Below the pieces are notes generated by a model. The model was not told the origin of the DNA. It saw only the letters and a program-made list of their open reading frames with translations, and ran no database searches. This document shows positions 28,364-38,920 of a stretch of DNA of 64,000 nt, one piece after another. The translations under genes were made by a program, and so were the position numbers. Numbering within the stretch: position 1 is the stretch's first letter; the number at the start of each line of letters is the position of its first letter. The DNA is from RPQJ01 sp035554635 (GTDB lineage Bacteria; Pseudomonadota; Gammaproteobacteria; Steroidobacterales; Steroidobacteraceae), in contig DATMIB010000067.1 in the NCBI GenBank assembly GCA_035554635.1, positions 1-64,000 of the forward strand, in the 5' to 3' direction.

Positions 28364-28447
28364 GTGAGGGGAGTCCGTGTTTCTGCAGGGAAAGGTGGGG
28401 GATTTTACGGCAAGCCGGCGCCTGCCGCCGGGCGTTAATGGCCGGGT

Positions 28448-29629
28448 TCAGCCCGAAACGGGCTCGCTGACCGGTTCGCCCGAGCGGCCAGCCAGCAGGG
28501 CCCAGCCGAAGGCCAGCACGGCGCAGCCCCAGAAGACGCCCACGAGGCCGAACTGGCCCAGCAGGACGCCGCCGATCGCGCCGCCGGCGAACGCGCCCAG
28601 GAACTGCGCGGTCGCGAATACGCCGAGCGCGGCGCCCCGGTCCGCGGTGGGCGCCGCCTGGGTCAGCAACGCGGGCAACCGGGCCTCGAGGAAGTTGAAC
28701 ACCGCGAAAAACAGTGTCAGCGCCGCCAGCACCACCCAGAGGTGGTGATGGTCGAGTCCGAGGACGGCTTGGGCGAGCCCGGTCAGCGCGACAGCCAGCA
28801 CGAACAGGAACCCTGCCCGCCCGCCTCGCTCCGTCCGCAGCACGAGCGGCAAGGTGCCGGCGATCGACGCCACGAACACGCCCAGGTAGACCATCCAGTG
28901 GTCCGCGCTCGCGATCCCGAGGTGGGTTTCGAGCACCTGCGGCACCGACAGGAACGTGGCCGTCATGATCGAGTGCAGCGCGAACATGCCGAAATACAGC
29001 GGCCGCAGCTGCGGCCGGTTCACGAGCTCCAGCATGCCCGACAGTCGCCTGCTCTCGGCGCCGCCGTGGCGCGGCGGCTCGGCCGGCACGGCGAAATGCA
29101 GCAGCACCAGCCCGAGCAGCGCCATCGCCAGCATGATGCCGAAGATTCCGGGCACGCCGATCGCGGCGTCGAGCGCAGGCGCCGCCACCAGCGCGACGAT
29201 GAACGACGCCCCGATGCTGATGCCGATGATCGCCATCGCGCGGGTACGGACTTCGGTGCGCGTCAGGTCGGCGAGCAGCGCGCTGACCGAGGCCGACACC
29301 GCGCCCGCGCCCTGCACACCACGCGCGATCGCGAGCATCACGAGGCTGTCGGCGACCATGCCGAGGACCGAGCCGGCCACGAAGAACAGCAATCCCAGCG
29401 TGATCAAGGGCTTGCGACCGTAGCGGTCGGACCAGCGGCCGAACGGGATCTGCAGCACGGCCTGGGTCAGGCCGTAGGCACCCATCGCGATGCCGAGCAA
29501 CTGCGGCGAGTAGTCCGGCAGCGTGTGCGCGTACAGCGCCAGCACGGGCAACAGCAGGAACATGCCGAGCATGCGCGACGCGTAGATCGCAGCCAATGCG
29601 CCGACCGACCGGCGTTCGACAGGAGTCAT
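28448..29629 (-). CDS. MFS transporter
   Basis: Major facilitator superfamily permease, 393 aa with about 12 membrane segments. The inter-helix loop 2-3 motif GRWSDRYGRKPL (about residues 64-75) matches the family A motif. It belongs to the drug:H+ antiporter-like group next to uvrA and ssb in pseudomonads; the substrate is unknown. The ATG has AGGAG just upstream. The 118-bp gap to uvrA is divergent, so the LexA-like site at uvrA could also influence it. Confidence 0.9.
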   Translation of the reverse strand: MTPVERRSVGALAAIYASRMLGMFLLLPVLALYAHTLPDYSPQLLGIAMGAYGLTQAVLQIPFGRWSDRYGRKPLITLGLLFFVAGSVLGMVADSLVMLAIARGVQGAGAVSASVSALLADLTRTEVRTRAMAIIGISIGASFIVALVAAPALDAAIGVPGIFGIMLAMALLGLVLLHFAVPAEPPRHGGAESRRLSGMLELVNRPQLRPLYFGMFALHSIMTATFLSVPQVLETHLGIASADHWMVYLGVFVASIAGTLPLVLRTERGGRAGFLFVLAVALTGLAQAVLGLDHHHLWVVLAALTLFFAVFNFLEARLPALLTQAAPTADRGAALGVFATAQFLGAFAGGAIGGVLLGQFGLVGVFWGCAVLAFGWALLAGRSGEPVSEPVSG

Positions 29630-29667
29630 CGCCGGCCTCTGGACAGGATCGCGGGGTCGGATGGTCT

Positions 29668-29697
29668 TTGCCTCGAAACGGGAGCGCTGCCTATATT
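29668..29697 (+). promoter_or_regulatory. Predicted uvrA promoter
   Basis: TTGCCT (29668-29673), an 18-bp spacer and TATATT (29692-29697), 50 bp before the uvrA ATG, in the divergent gap with the MFS gene. Its -10 lies within the LexA-like palindrome. Confidence 0.6.
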
Positions 29698-29702
29698 AGC
29701 AG
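29687..29702. promoter_or_regulatory. Candidate LexA (SOS) box over the uvrA -10
   Basis: CTGCCTATATTAGCAG has the CTG-N10-CAG form of gammaproteobacterial LexA sites, with an AT-rich centre and symmetric C/G at the fourth positions where the consensus has T/A (CTGT-N8-ACAG). Position over the -10 of uvrA, a classical SOS gene, supports repression by LexA. No lexA gene is in the window. Confidence 0.5.
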
Positions 29703-29747
29703 GCTGCCCCCAGCGGCCCCACGCACGAACGCAGAGCTGACTCCCGC

Positions 29748-32573
<2,826 letters not shown>

Positions 32574-32577
32574 TCGT

Positions 32578-32709
32578 CACCTCTCCCACGCGTGGGAGAG
32601 GTGAAGAGCCCTCACCCGCCGCTGCGCGGCGACCTCTCCCGCGAACGGGAGAGGTGAAGAATCCTCAGCCGCCGCTCTGCGGCGACCTCTCCGGCGAGCG
32701 GGAGAGGTG
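32578..32709. repeat. Tandem REP-like array (2.5 units of about 52 bp) between uvrA and the GNAT gene
   Basis: Three CTCTCCC...GGGAGAG palindromes at 32578-32603, 32632-32657 and 32684-32709, separated by near-identical spacers (AAGAGCCCTCACCCGCCGCTG... and AAGAATCCTCAGCCGCCGCTC...). The last third encodes the C-terminus and stop of the GNAT gene. Between convergent genes, such hairpins may serve as terminators or mRNA end protectors. Confidence 0.8.
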
Positions 32710-33213
32710 TGGGCGGACTTCGGTGCGGAAGCGGTGGCGGATCTCGCCGCCGGCGCGAGTCTCGGTGTAACGCCCACCCGTCTGCACCGCGATCACGCGA
32801 CGCCAGAACTGCAGCGCGGGACGGTTGTGCTCGTCCTCGATGACTTCCCAGTCACCCGAAAACCGGTGGAACAGCAGCGCCGCGGCGCTGGCACCGACAC
32901 CGCGCCGACGCGCCGCGGGTTCGACGAAGAATTCCGACATGCGGTAGTCGTACGGCACGCGCGGGAACAGCGGTGGCCGCGCTACGCGCGCAAACCCTGC
33001 GCGCTCGCCGTTGACCAGGATCACGAACGGGTGCGAGCCGGTGTCGCTGAACCAGCTGGAGAGGAATTCGTCCTCGCGCGCGTCCCATTCGCCGAGCACC
33101 GGGAACAGGCCGGTCCGGGAGGTCGAGAGATCGGCGAGATAGCCACGATAAACCGCGCGAATCCATTCGCGGTCCTGAGGTGCGTTGCGTGCGTCGCGAA
33201 TCGAGACGGACAC
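32665..33213 (-). CDS. GNAT family N-acetyltransferase
   Basis: 182 aa from the GTG at 33213 (VSVSIRDARN). Shows GNAT motif A (FFVEPAARRRGVGASAAALLFHRF, acetyl-CoA binding R-x2-G-x-G/A) and an aromatic C-terminal part (NRPALQFWRRVIA). The substrate is unknown. The frame extends 46 codons upstream with Pro/Arg-rich residues that look non-coding. The last about 15 residues (starting HLSRSPERSPQ) and the stop are encoded by the REP-like array, so this tail was probably acquired when the repeat inserted. Convergent with uvrA. Confidence 0.83.
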   Translation of the reverse strand: MSVSIRDARNAPQDREWIRAVYRGYLADLSTSRTGLFPVLGEWDAREDEFLSSWFSDTGSHPFVILVNGERAGFARVARPPLFPRVPYDYRMSEFFVEPAARRRGVGASAAALLFHRFSGDWEVIEDEHNRPALQFWRRVIAVQTGGRYTETRAGGEIRHRFRTEVRPHLSRSPERSPQSGG

Positions 33214-33377
33214 TGGTGACCCACTCGCCTCCAGCGGCAGATCGTGCGGGGTCGGGCGTCGCGGTGGCGACGGACTCCCCCGGGGGCTGGTCGGGAGCCG
33301 TGACTCCCGCAGGGTCAGGATGGAGCGGACCCCAGCCGGGATCCGCTCCACCCGAGACTACAAACTAACCTTGGAGA

Positions 33378-33659
33378 TTAGTTCGCGGCCGGGGCAGTGC
33401 CTTCGGCCGGGGCAGCAGCGGCGTCGGCCGGGGCAGCGGCCGGGTCGACCGGGGCAGCCGGGTCGACCGGGGCGACGGCGGCGTCGACGGCAGCAGCGGC
33501 GTCCGTGGCGGCAGCGGCGGCGTCCGTGGCGGCCTGGTCGGCAGCGGCAGCGGCTTCAGCAGCGGCGTCGGCAGCGGCTTCAACCGGCTCTTCCTTCTTG
33601 GCGCAGCCGGCGAGGGCGAGGGCGGCGAGGGCGGCGGCGAGGGCGATCTTCGCGTTCAT
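33378..33659 (-). CDS. Small Ala/Pro-rich lipoprotein
   Basis: 93 aa. Lipoprotein signal MNAKIALAAALAALALAGC (Cys at 19) followed by AKKEEPVE and then a low-complexity tail of Ala with Asp, Thr, Val and Pro, including repeated PVDPAAP. It should be lipidated and anchored in the envelope. No domain is recognised; a structural or spacer role is possible. A 15-codon upstream extension (from 33704) was rejected because the lipobox fits the shorter start. The 33660-33947 gap upstream (divergent with the peptidase gene) holds no supported gene. Confidence 0.75.
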   Translation of the reverse strand: MNAKIALAAALAALALAGCAKKEEPVEAAADAAAEAAAAADQAATDAAAAATDAAAAVDAAVAPVDPAAPVDPAAAPADAAAAPAEGTAPAAN

Positions 33660-33947
33660 GGATGAATACCCCAATACAGTCGTTCGGTAAGTGATGTCGA
33701 TCATTGGCCATCTGGGGCTGGTGTCGGCGGAGCCGTGCCAGCCGGATGCGCGGAGGGGATTCTAGGGCGACGCCTACAGGGGGGAACCGTCGAAACTGTC
33801 TCTGAATGGCGACAGCGCGTTCCGCTGTTGCTCGAGCAGGGCATCCGCGCACGAGACTGGCTCCAGCCAACGTGTGCAGCCGGATCCCGCGCCGGGCCTC
33901 GCATCTCCTATCATCGCGGCTGCGTTCACGACTGCGAGCAGCCGACC

Positions 33948-35291
33948 ATGACCGATTCCCTCGACCTGACGTTTCCGGCCCACATCGCACACGTCCGCGC
34001 GCTCGCTGACCGCGCGCTCGAACTTGCGGGCTGCGACGGCCTCGTCGTGTATTCGGGGCACCCGGGACTGCATTTCCTCGACGACCATGGGCCGCCGTTC
34101 AAGGCCAACCCGCATTTCCTGCACTGGGCGCCCCTGCTCGAAGCGCCCGACAGTTTCGTGCGCTACCTGCCGGGGCAGCGGCCCGAACTCGTGTTCCACC
34201 AGCCGGCCGACTACTGGCACAAGCCGCCGGAACTGCCCGCCGGCGAGTGGACGCGCGAATTCGAGATCAAGGTGATCCGCGAGCCGTCGCAGGCGCGCGA
34301 ACTGCTGCAGGCCGGCAACCGGCGCCTGGCGTTCGTCGGTGAACCCGCGCCCGGCTTCGAGGACTGGGGCTTCGGCGCGACGAACCCGCCCGCGCTGCTC
34401 GCATACCTGCACTATCACCGCGCGGCGAAGACCCCCTACGAACTTGCCTGCATGCGCGAGGCCTCGCGGCTCGGCGCACGGGGCCACGTCGCCGCGACCG
34501 CGGCCTACCATGCGGGCGCATCGGAGTTCGAGGTGCACCAGGCCTACTGTTCCGCGGTCGGGCTGCGCGAACAGGAACTGCCGTACGGCAACATCGTCGC
34601 GTTCGGCGAAGGGGCCGCCATCCTGCACTACACGGCGCTGGGTCGCCGTCGCGACGTGCCGCGCCCGACGTTCCTGATCGATGCCGGCGCGCAGTGCCGC
34701 GGCTACGCGAGCGACATCACGCGCACGCACGTCGCACGCGCGGGCGTCGACGCGCAGTTCGTCGAACTGCTCGCGGCGATGGAGACGCTGCAACTGCAGA
34801 TCTGTGCCGCCGTGCGTCCCGGTGTCGATTACCGCGACATCCACCTGCTTGCCCACCGGCTGATCGCCGAGGCGTTGATTCGCGCGGGCGTCATCGTCGG
34901 CTGCGATGCGGACGCCGCGGTGAGCAGCGGGCTGTCGAACGTCTTTTTCCCGCACGGCATCGGCCACCTGCTCGGCCTGCAGGTGCACGACGTCGCGGGC
35001 CTCGCGGCGGACGAGCACGGCCGCGAACAGATCCCGCGTCCGGCCGGGCACCCGTACCTGCGACTCACGCGCACGCTCGAGCCCGGTTTCGTAGTCACGA
35101 TCGAGCCGGGACTCTACTTCATCGACCTGCTGCTCGACGCGGCGCGGACCAACGGCCTCGGCCGCCACATCCACTGGGACACGGTGCAGCGCTTGCGGCC
35201 TTACGGCGGCATCCGCGTCGAGGACGACGTCGCGTGCACCCAGGCGGAGCCGGAGAACCTCACGCGCGACGCGTTCGCGTCGCTCGACTGA
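33948..35291 (+). CDS. pepQ: M24 family Xaa-Pro dipeptidase (PepQ-like)
   Basis: 447 aa, near E. coli PepQ (443). It hydrolyses dipeptides with C-terminal proline, using two metals, and the family can also act on some organophosphates. The pita-bread domain carries the five-ligand set: D in LIDAGAQ, D in YASDITRTH, H in FFPHGIGHLLG, E in TIEPGLY and E in GIRVEDD. ATG at 33948 gives MTDSLDLTFPAHI. A TATCAT -10-like hexamer lies at 33909-33914. Convergent with mscL. With pip, this gives the window two proline-directed peptidases. Confidence 0.92.
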   Translation: MTDSLDLTFPAHIAHVRALADRALELAGCDGLVVYSGHPGLHFLDDHGPPFKANPHFLHWAPLLEAPDSFVRYLPGQRPELVFHQPADYWHKPPELPAGEWTREFEIKVIREPSQARELLQAGNRRLAFVGEPAPGFEDWGFGATNPPALLAYLHYHRAAKTPYELACMREASRLGARGHVAATAAYHAGASEFEVHQAYCSAVGLREQELPYGNIVAFGEGAAILHYTALGRRRDVPRPTFLIDAGAQCRGYASDITRTHVARAGVDAQFVELLAAMETLQLQICAAVRPGVDYRDIHLLAHRLIAEALIRAGVIVGCDADAAVSSGLSNVFFPHGIGHLLGLQVHDVAGLAADEHGREQIPRPAGHPYLRLTRTLEPGFVVTIEPGLYFIDLLLDAARTNGLGRHIHWDTVQRLRPYGGIRVEDDVACTQAEPENLTRDAFASLD

Positions 35292-35307
35292 GAAGACCCC
35301 GCGTCGG

Positions 35308-35703
35308 TCAACGCGGGTGCTTCAGCAGGTCGCGGATTTCGGTCAGCAGCACCACGTCCGGGGCCGGCGCCGGGTCGGCCGCCGGCGGTGGCGGCGTCTT
35401 GAGCTTGTTGATGACCTTGAGCGCCATGAAGATCGCCGCGGCGATCACGAGGAAGTCGAACACGTTCTGCAGGAACACGCCGTACTTGACGAGGATCGGC
35501 GTGCCGGCCGGATCGTTGCCCAAGCTCCACGCGAGGTCCTTGAAGTTCACGCCGCCGATCAGCTTGCCGAGTGCAGGCGTCACGACGTCCGCCACGAGCG
35601 ACGACACGATCTTGCCGAAGGCTGCGCCGATCACGACGCCGACCGCCATGTCGAGCACGTTGCCCTTCATGGCGAATTCCTTGAATTCCTTGATCAGGCT
35701 CAT
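35308..35703 (-). CDS. mscL: Large-conductance mechanosensitive channel MscL
   Basis: 131-aa homopentameric channel that opens under membrane tension during hypo-osmotic shock. N-terminal helix MSLIKEFKEFAMKGNVLDMAVGVVIG, TM1 with the pore-lining Gly/Ala pattern, periplasmic loop and TM2 (FDFLVIAAAIFMALKVIN), then a Pro-rich linker and the C-terminal helix (LLTEIRDLL). ATG at 35703 matches the family start; 18 upstream codons were discarded. A 7-bp hairpin (35298-35317) spans the convergent junction with the peptidase gene and may be a weak terminator. Confidence 0.97.
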   Translation of the reverse strand: MSLIKEFKEFAMKGNVLDMAVGVVIGAAFGKIVSSLVADVVTPALGKLIGGVNFKDLAWSLGNDPAGTPILVKYGVFLQNVFDFLVIAAAIFMALKVINKLKTPPPPAADPAPAPDVVLLTEIRDLLKHPR

Positions 35704-35848
35704 GTCGCTTGCCCCTTCGCCGCTGCCGGATCGACTGGCGGCCTGGTTGTTCTGCATCTCGCAGCGTCGCGCCTGCGCACGACGACGCGTCCCGCCGGCG
35801 ACGATATTTCACGTCGTGCCAAAAGAGAAGCGACGGGCCTCGTGTCGC

Positions 35849-37990
35849 TCAGTCCGGGACGATGCGCGTGCCGTTGAACGTGCTGCTCGTCAGCGCATCG
35901 CCCACGACGCTGAACTCCCACGCACCGGCGTGATTCGACAGGCCAGCCGTGCCGTTGGTATCGACGGGACCGTCGGCCCCGGGAGCCGGCGCGAGACAGG
36001 TGGCGCTGAAGTCGGGTGACAACGTGCCGCCGGCGGGGCTGCCCGCGAGCGCACCGCACGCGTACTCGAGGCCCGCGACGCGATCGAGCGACGTCGCGCC
36101 CGGGTCGGCTTGCGTCTCCGTGTTCAGGAAATTGACGCCACCGCCACTCGCCTGCAGGAACAGCCAGAAGTTGCGGTGGTACGCATCGGCGAAGCTGCCG
36201 AACAACTGACCCGGGATCGACAGCACCGGCACCAGGAACAAGACGTCGCCGCCACTGGAGAGGGTCAGGCTCAGGACCGTACCCTGGCCGGCACCGCTCA
36301 CGACCAGCGTGCCGTCGAAGCGCGAGTTGTTGTGCCAGACGCCACAGCCGCCGTTGGTGTCGACCACGACATCCTTGATCGAGAACGCACCGGTGGCGGC
36401 GTCGTAGTCGTAGACGCCGTATTCGATGCCGTTGCCGTCGGGCGAGTTGCCACACCCGTTCGTGTTCTCGATGCCCGCGTAGATGAATACGCCGTCGGGG
36501 AAGAATGTCAGGTACACGTAACGCGTGTCGGACGCGGACGCTGCGGGCACCGTGTAGGTGCCGCTCAGCGGGCTGGTCACGTTGTCGACACAGGTGACGC
36601 GGATGTCCGCCACGTCCGCGCTTGCGACAGCGCCCTGCGAACGCGTGATCAGACACGTCTGCCCGACCGGTTGCGTCGCGATGCCGACGTCGTAGGCGGC
36701 GCCGTTCTCGAGTTCCTCCGGCAACGTGAAGCCCGTCGCGCCGGCTTCGGGCGTCACCGCACCGGCGGGGCCACCCTCGAGCCTGAGCCCTGCCCCGCCG
36801 AGGCCCGAGATCGTGCCGCCGACCGCGTACGTCACGGTCGTCGTCGCGCAGGCGACCGACACGTTGGTCACGTTTGCGGTTGCGGTGCCGCTGCCGTTGG
36901 TGATCGAACAGGTCTGGCCGGATGGCTGCGTCAGGATGCTGACGACATAGCTGTCCCCGGCGTCGACCCTGTCGGCGCCGAACGAGAACTGCCCGTTCGC
37001 GGTCACATCGATCGTGCTGCCCGAGCTGCCCGCGTGCTGCAGGCGGAGTTGCAGCGTCGCGCCTGTCGCGAGCCCCGCGACGGTGCCGCCGATCGAGTAC
37101 GTGACGACCGGCGTCGGATCGTCTGCGCACGTGACGGCCACGTTCGTCACTGCGGCGCCCGGCATGGTGCCGCTGCCGTTGGCGACGCTGCAGGTCTGGC
37201 CCGCCGGCTGCGTCACGACGCTCACGGCGTACGGCTGGCCCGTCGCGACACGCTCGGGGTCGAAGTTGAAGGCGCCGTTCGCGGTGACGCTGATGGCTCG
37301 CGTGACGTCGCCGGAATGACGCAGGCCGAGTTGCAGCGTCTTGCCGGACCCGAGTCCGCTCACGGTGCCGCCGACTGCGTAGCTCGTTGCGGGCGGCGGC
37401 GGGTCGTTCGTACACGTGACGGCGACGTTGGTGACGTCGGCCGCGGGCATCGTGCCGCTGCCGTTGGCGACGCTGCACGTCTGCCCGGCGGGTTGTGCCG
37501 CGACGCTCACGGCGTACGCGGCGCCTTCGGGAATTCGATTGATGAAGACGAACCCGCCGTCCGCGGCGACCGACAGTGTCTCCGTGCCGTTGCGCAGGAT
37601 CACGGTGCCGGCAAGCCCGGACACGGTGCCCCGCAGCTCGTGCGTCGCGTTGTCGAAGCATGTCACGACGACGTCGGTGACCTCGCCGCTCACGTTGCCG
37701 GTCCCGTGCACGACGTTGCAGACCTGGCCGGCCGGCTGGGTTGCCACCGTGACCGCATACGGCCTGCCGACCTTGATCGGCGTGGCGAACGTGAACCGCC
37801 CGGGCGAGGTGACCACGAGGTCGTCCACCCCCTGGTTCTGCAGGACGACGGTGCCCGCCAGCCCGGCGACGGTGCCGCCGACGTGATAGCGCTTGTTGTC
37901 CTCGCCGTCGCCGCCGCAGGCGCTCAGCAGCGCGGTCGCGGCCAGAAAGACGGCCAGGCGGCCCGGCAAGGCACGGTCGTGTCGCTTCAT
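35849..37990 (-). CDS. Lipoprotein with five repeated VGGTVSGL modules and a C-terminal beta domain
   Basis: 713 aa. Lipobox LLSAC with Cys at 25. Residues 35-111, 117-193, 203-288, 297-381 and 387-467 are five repeats of a module of 77-86 aa: VGGTVSGLGG, an all-beta core with ANGAFNF, then QPAGQTCSVANGSGTM and NVAVTC. Each ends with a Cys pair 20-21 residues apart (91/111, 172/193, 267/288, 361/381, 446/467), suggesting one disulfide per module. The remaining about 240 residues are beta-rich with several cysteines and no domain I can name. It is probably a surface or periplasmic protein; adhesion or polymer binding is only a guess. Confidence 0.82.
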   Translation of the reverse strand: MKRHDRALPGRLAVFLAATALLSACGGDGEDNKRYHVGGTVAGLAGTVVLQNQGVDDLVVTSPGRFTFATPIKVGRPYAVTVATQPAGQVCNVVHGTGNVSGEVTDVVVTCFDNATHELRGTVSGLAGTVILRNGTETLSVAADGGFVFINRIPEGAAYAVSVAAQPAGQTCSVANGSGTMPAADVTNVAVTCTNDPPPPATSYAVGGTVSGLGSGKTLQLGLRHSGDVTRAISVTANGAFNFDPERVATGQPYAVSVVTQPAGQTCSVANGSGTMPGAAVTNVAVTCADDPTPVVTYSIGGTVAGLATGATLQLRLQHAGSSGSTIDVTANGQFSFGADRVDAGDSYVVSILTQPSGQTCSITNGSGTATANVTNVSVACATTTVTYAVGGTISGLGGAGLRLEGGPAGAVTPEAGATGFTLPEELENGAAYDVGIATQPVGQTCLITRSQGAVASADVADIRVTCVDNVTSPLSGTYTVPAASASDTRYVYLTFFPDGVFIYAGIENTNGCGNSPDGNGIEYGVYDYDAATGAFSIKDVVVDTNGGCGVWHNNSRFDGTLVVSGAGQGTVLSLTLSSGGDVLFLVPVLSIPGQLFGSFADAYHRNFWLFLQASGGGVNFLNTETQADPGATSLDRVAGLEYACGALAGSPAGGTLSPDFSATCLAPAPGADGPVDTNGTAGLSNHAGAWEFSVVGDALTSSTFNGTRIVPD

Positions 37991-38250
37991 CTGGGTGGGC
38001 TCCCCCGCAGGTCCGGAGCCGCGAGCTTGCGGACAGCGGCTACGGTTCGCCCCGCTTATAACGCGACAGCCGTGCCACCCCAGCCGGTGCAGCGGCGGCT
38101 ACGCGACCCCGCCACGCACGTCGACTGCTCGGTGCTTTCGTACACCGGCGTCGGACGGCGTCCCCAGCGGCGGTGGGTGGAATCGGACTGCATCGCGGCA
38201 CGTGGCGGGCCCGCCGTTCTACGGGGCGGCCGCGCGTGCCGCCCGCAAAC
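37991..38250. other. Gap upstream of the module lipoprotein, no gene seen
   Basis: 260 bp between the lipoprotein start and the rplQ terminator. I see no supportable ORF or RNA. A TTATAA-like -10 for the lipoprotein gene lies near 38056-38061 on the minus strand, without a clear -35. Confidence 0.4.
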
Positions 38251-38280
38251 GAAAAAGCCGGGCAATGCCCGGCTTTTTCT
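38251..38280 (-). terminator. Intrinsic terminator of the alpha operon
   Basis: 13-bp stem GAAAAAGCCGGGC / GCCCGGCTTTTTC with a 3-base loop, followed on the minus strand by T-rich sequence, 35 bp after the rplQ stop. It closes the long ribosomal transcript. Confidence 0.9.
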
Positions 38281-38315
38281 TCGATGGGCCTGGCGTCGTC
38301 AGACGCCCGGCGTCA

Positions 38316-38870
38316 TCAGGCTTCGTCGGTGGACGCCGCAGCCTTCTTCTTGCGCACGGTCTTCTTCTTGGCCGGCGCCTCGGCGGCAGGAGCAGCGGCC
38401 TCATCGGCCGGCGCCGCTTCCGGGGCCGCCTTCTTCTTGCGCGCCTTCGGCTTGGCCTTCTCGCCTTCGTCGGCGGCCGGAGCCGGGGCCGGGGCCTCGA
38501 CGGCGGCCGGGGCAGCACGGTCGACCAGCGCCATCAGCGCCATGTCGGCGTTGTCGCCCGCACGGTTCGCCATGTGCAGGATGCGCGTGTAGCCGCCCGG
38601 GCGCGCCTTGAAGCGCGGGCCGAGCTCGTCGAACAGCTTGGTGACGACGTCCGCGTCACGCAGCCGCGAAAACGCGAGCCGGCGGTTTGCTTCGCTGTCC
38701 TTCTTGCCGAGCGTGATCAGCGGCTCGACGAACCGACGCAGTTCCTTCGCCTTCGGGATCGTCGTCTTGATGGTCTCGTGACGCAGCAGCGAGGCCGCCA
38801 TGTTGCGCAGCATCGCCGCGCGGTGCGTCGAATTGCGGCTCAGCTGCCGCCCCGTCAGTCCGTGTCTCAT
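38316..38870 (-). CDS. rplQ: 50S ribosomal protein L17 with Ala/Lys-rich C-terminal extension
   Basis: Residues 1-118 are standard L17 (MRHGLTGRQLSRNSTHR start; ILHMANRAGDNADMALMALVD end), a large-subunit protein near the exit tunnel. Residues 119-184 are an added tail of Ala, Pro, Glu and clusters of Lys (PKARKKKAAPEAAPADE, KKKTVRKKKAAAS), absent from the 127-aa E. coli protein. It is last in the alpha operon and precedes a strong terminator. A heptad repeat fills the 50-bp gap to rpoA. Confidence 0.97.
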   Translation of the reverse strand: MRHGLTGRQLSRNSTHRAAMLRNMAASLLRHETIKTTIPKAKELRRFVEPLITLGKKDSEANRRLAFSRLRDADVVTKLFDELGPRFKARPGGYTRILHMANRAGDNADMALMALVDRAAPAAVEAPAPAPAADEGEKAKPKARKKKAAPEAAPADEAAAPAAEAPAKKKTVRKKKAAASTDEA

Positions 38871-38884
38871 GTCTGTTCTCTTTT

Positions 38885-38915
38885 CCGACTAGCCACTGGC
38901 CACTAGTCACTGATC
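38885..38915. repeat. Heptad repeat element H1 (rplQ/rpoA gap)
   Basis: About 3.5 head-to-tail copies of a 7-mer (TAGCCAC, TGGCCAC, TAGTCAC; reverse complement GTGACTA, GTGGCCA, GTGGCTA) occupy most of the 50-bp gap between rpoA and rplQ. Same family as the three larger elements at 52240, 52679 and 53987, but with a single arm and no inner hairpin. Confidence 0.75.
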
Positions 38916-38920
38916 GATTC

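Noticed and set aside
35297..35317. Hairpin CCCGCGT-CGGTCA-ACGCGGG as a full terminator between pepQ and mscL
   Set aside because: The stem is only 7 bp, overlaps the mscL stop and lacks a T run, so it was mentioned but not listed as a terminator.
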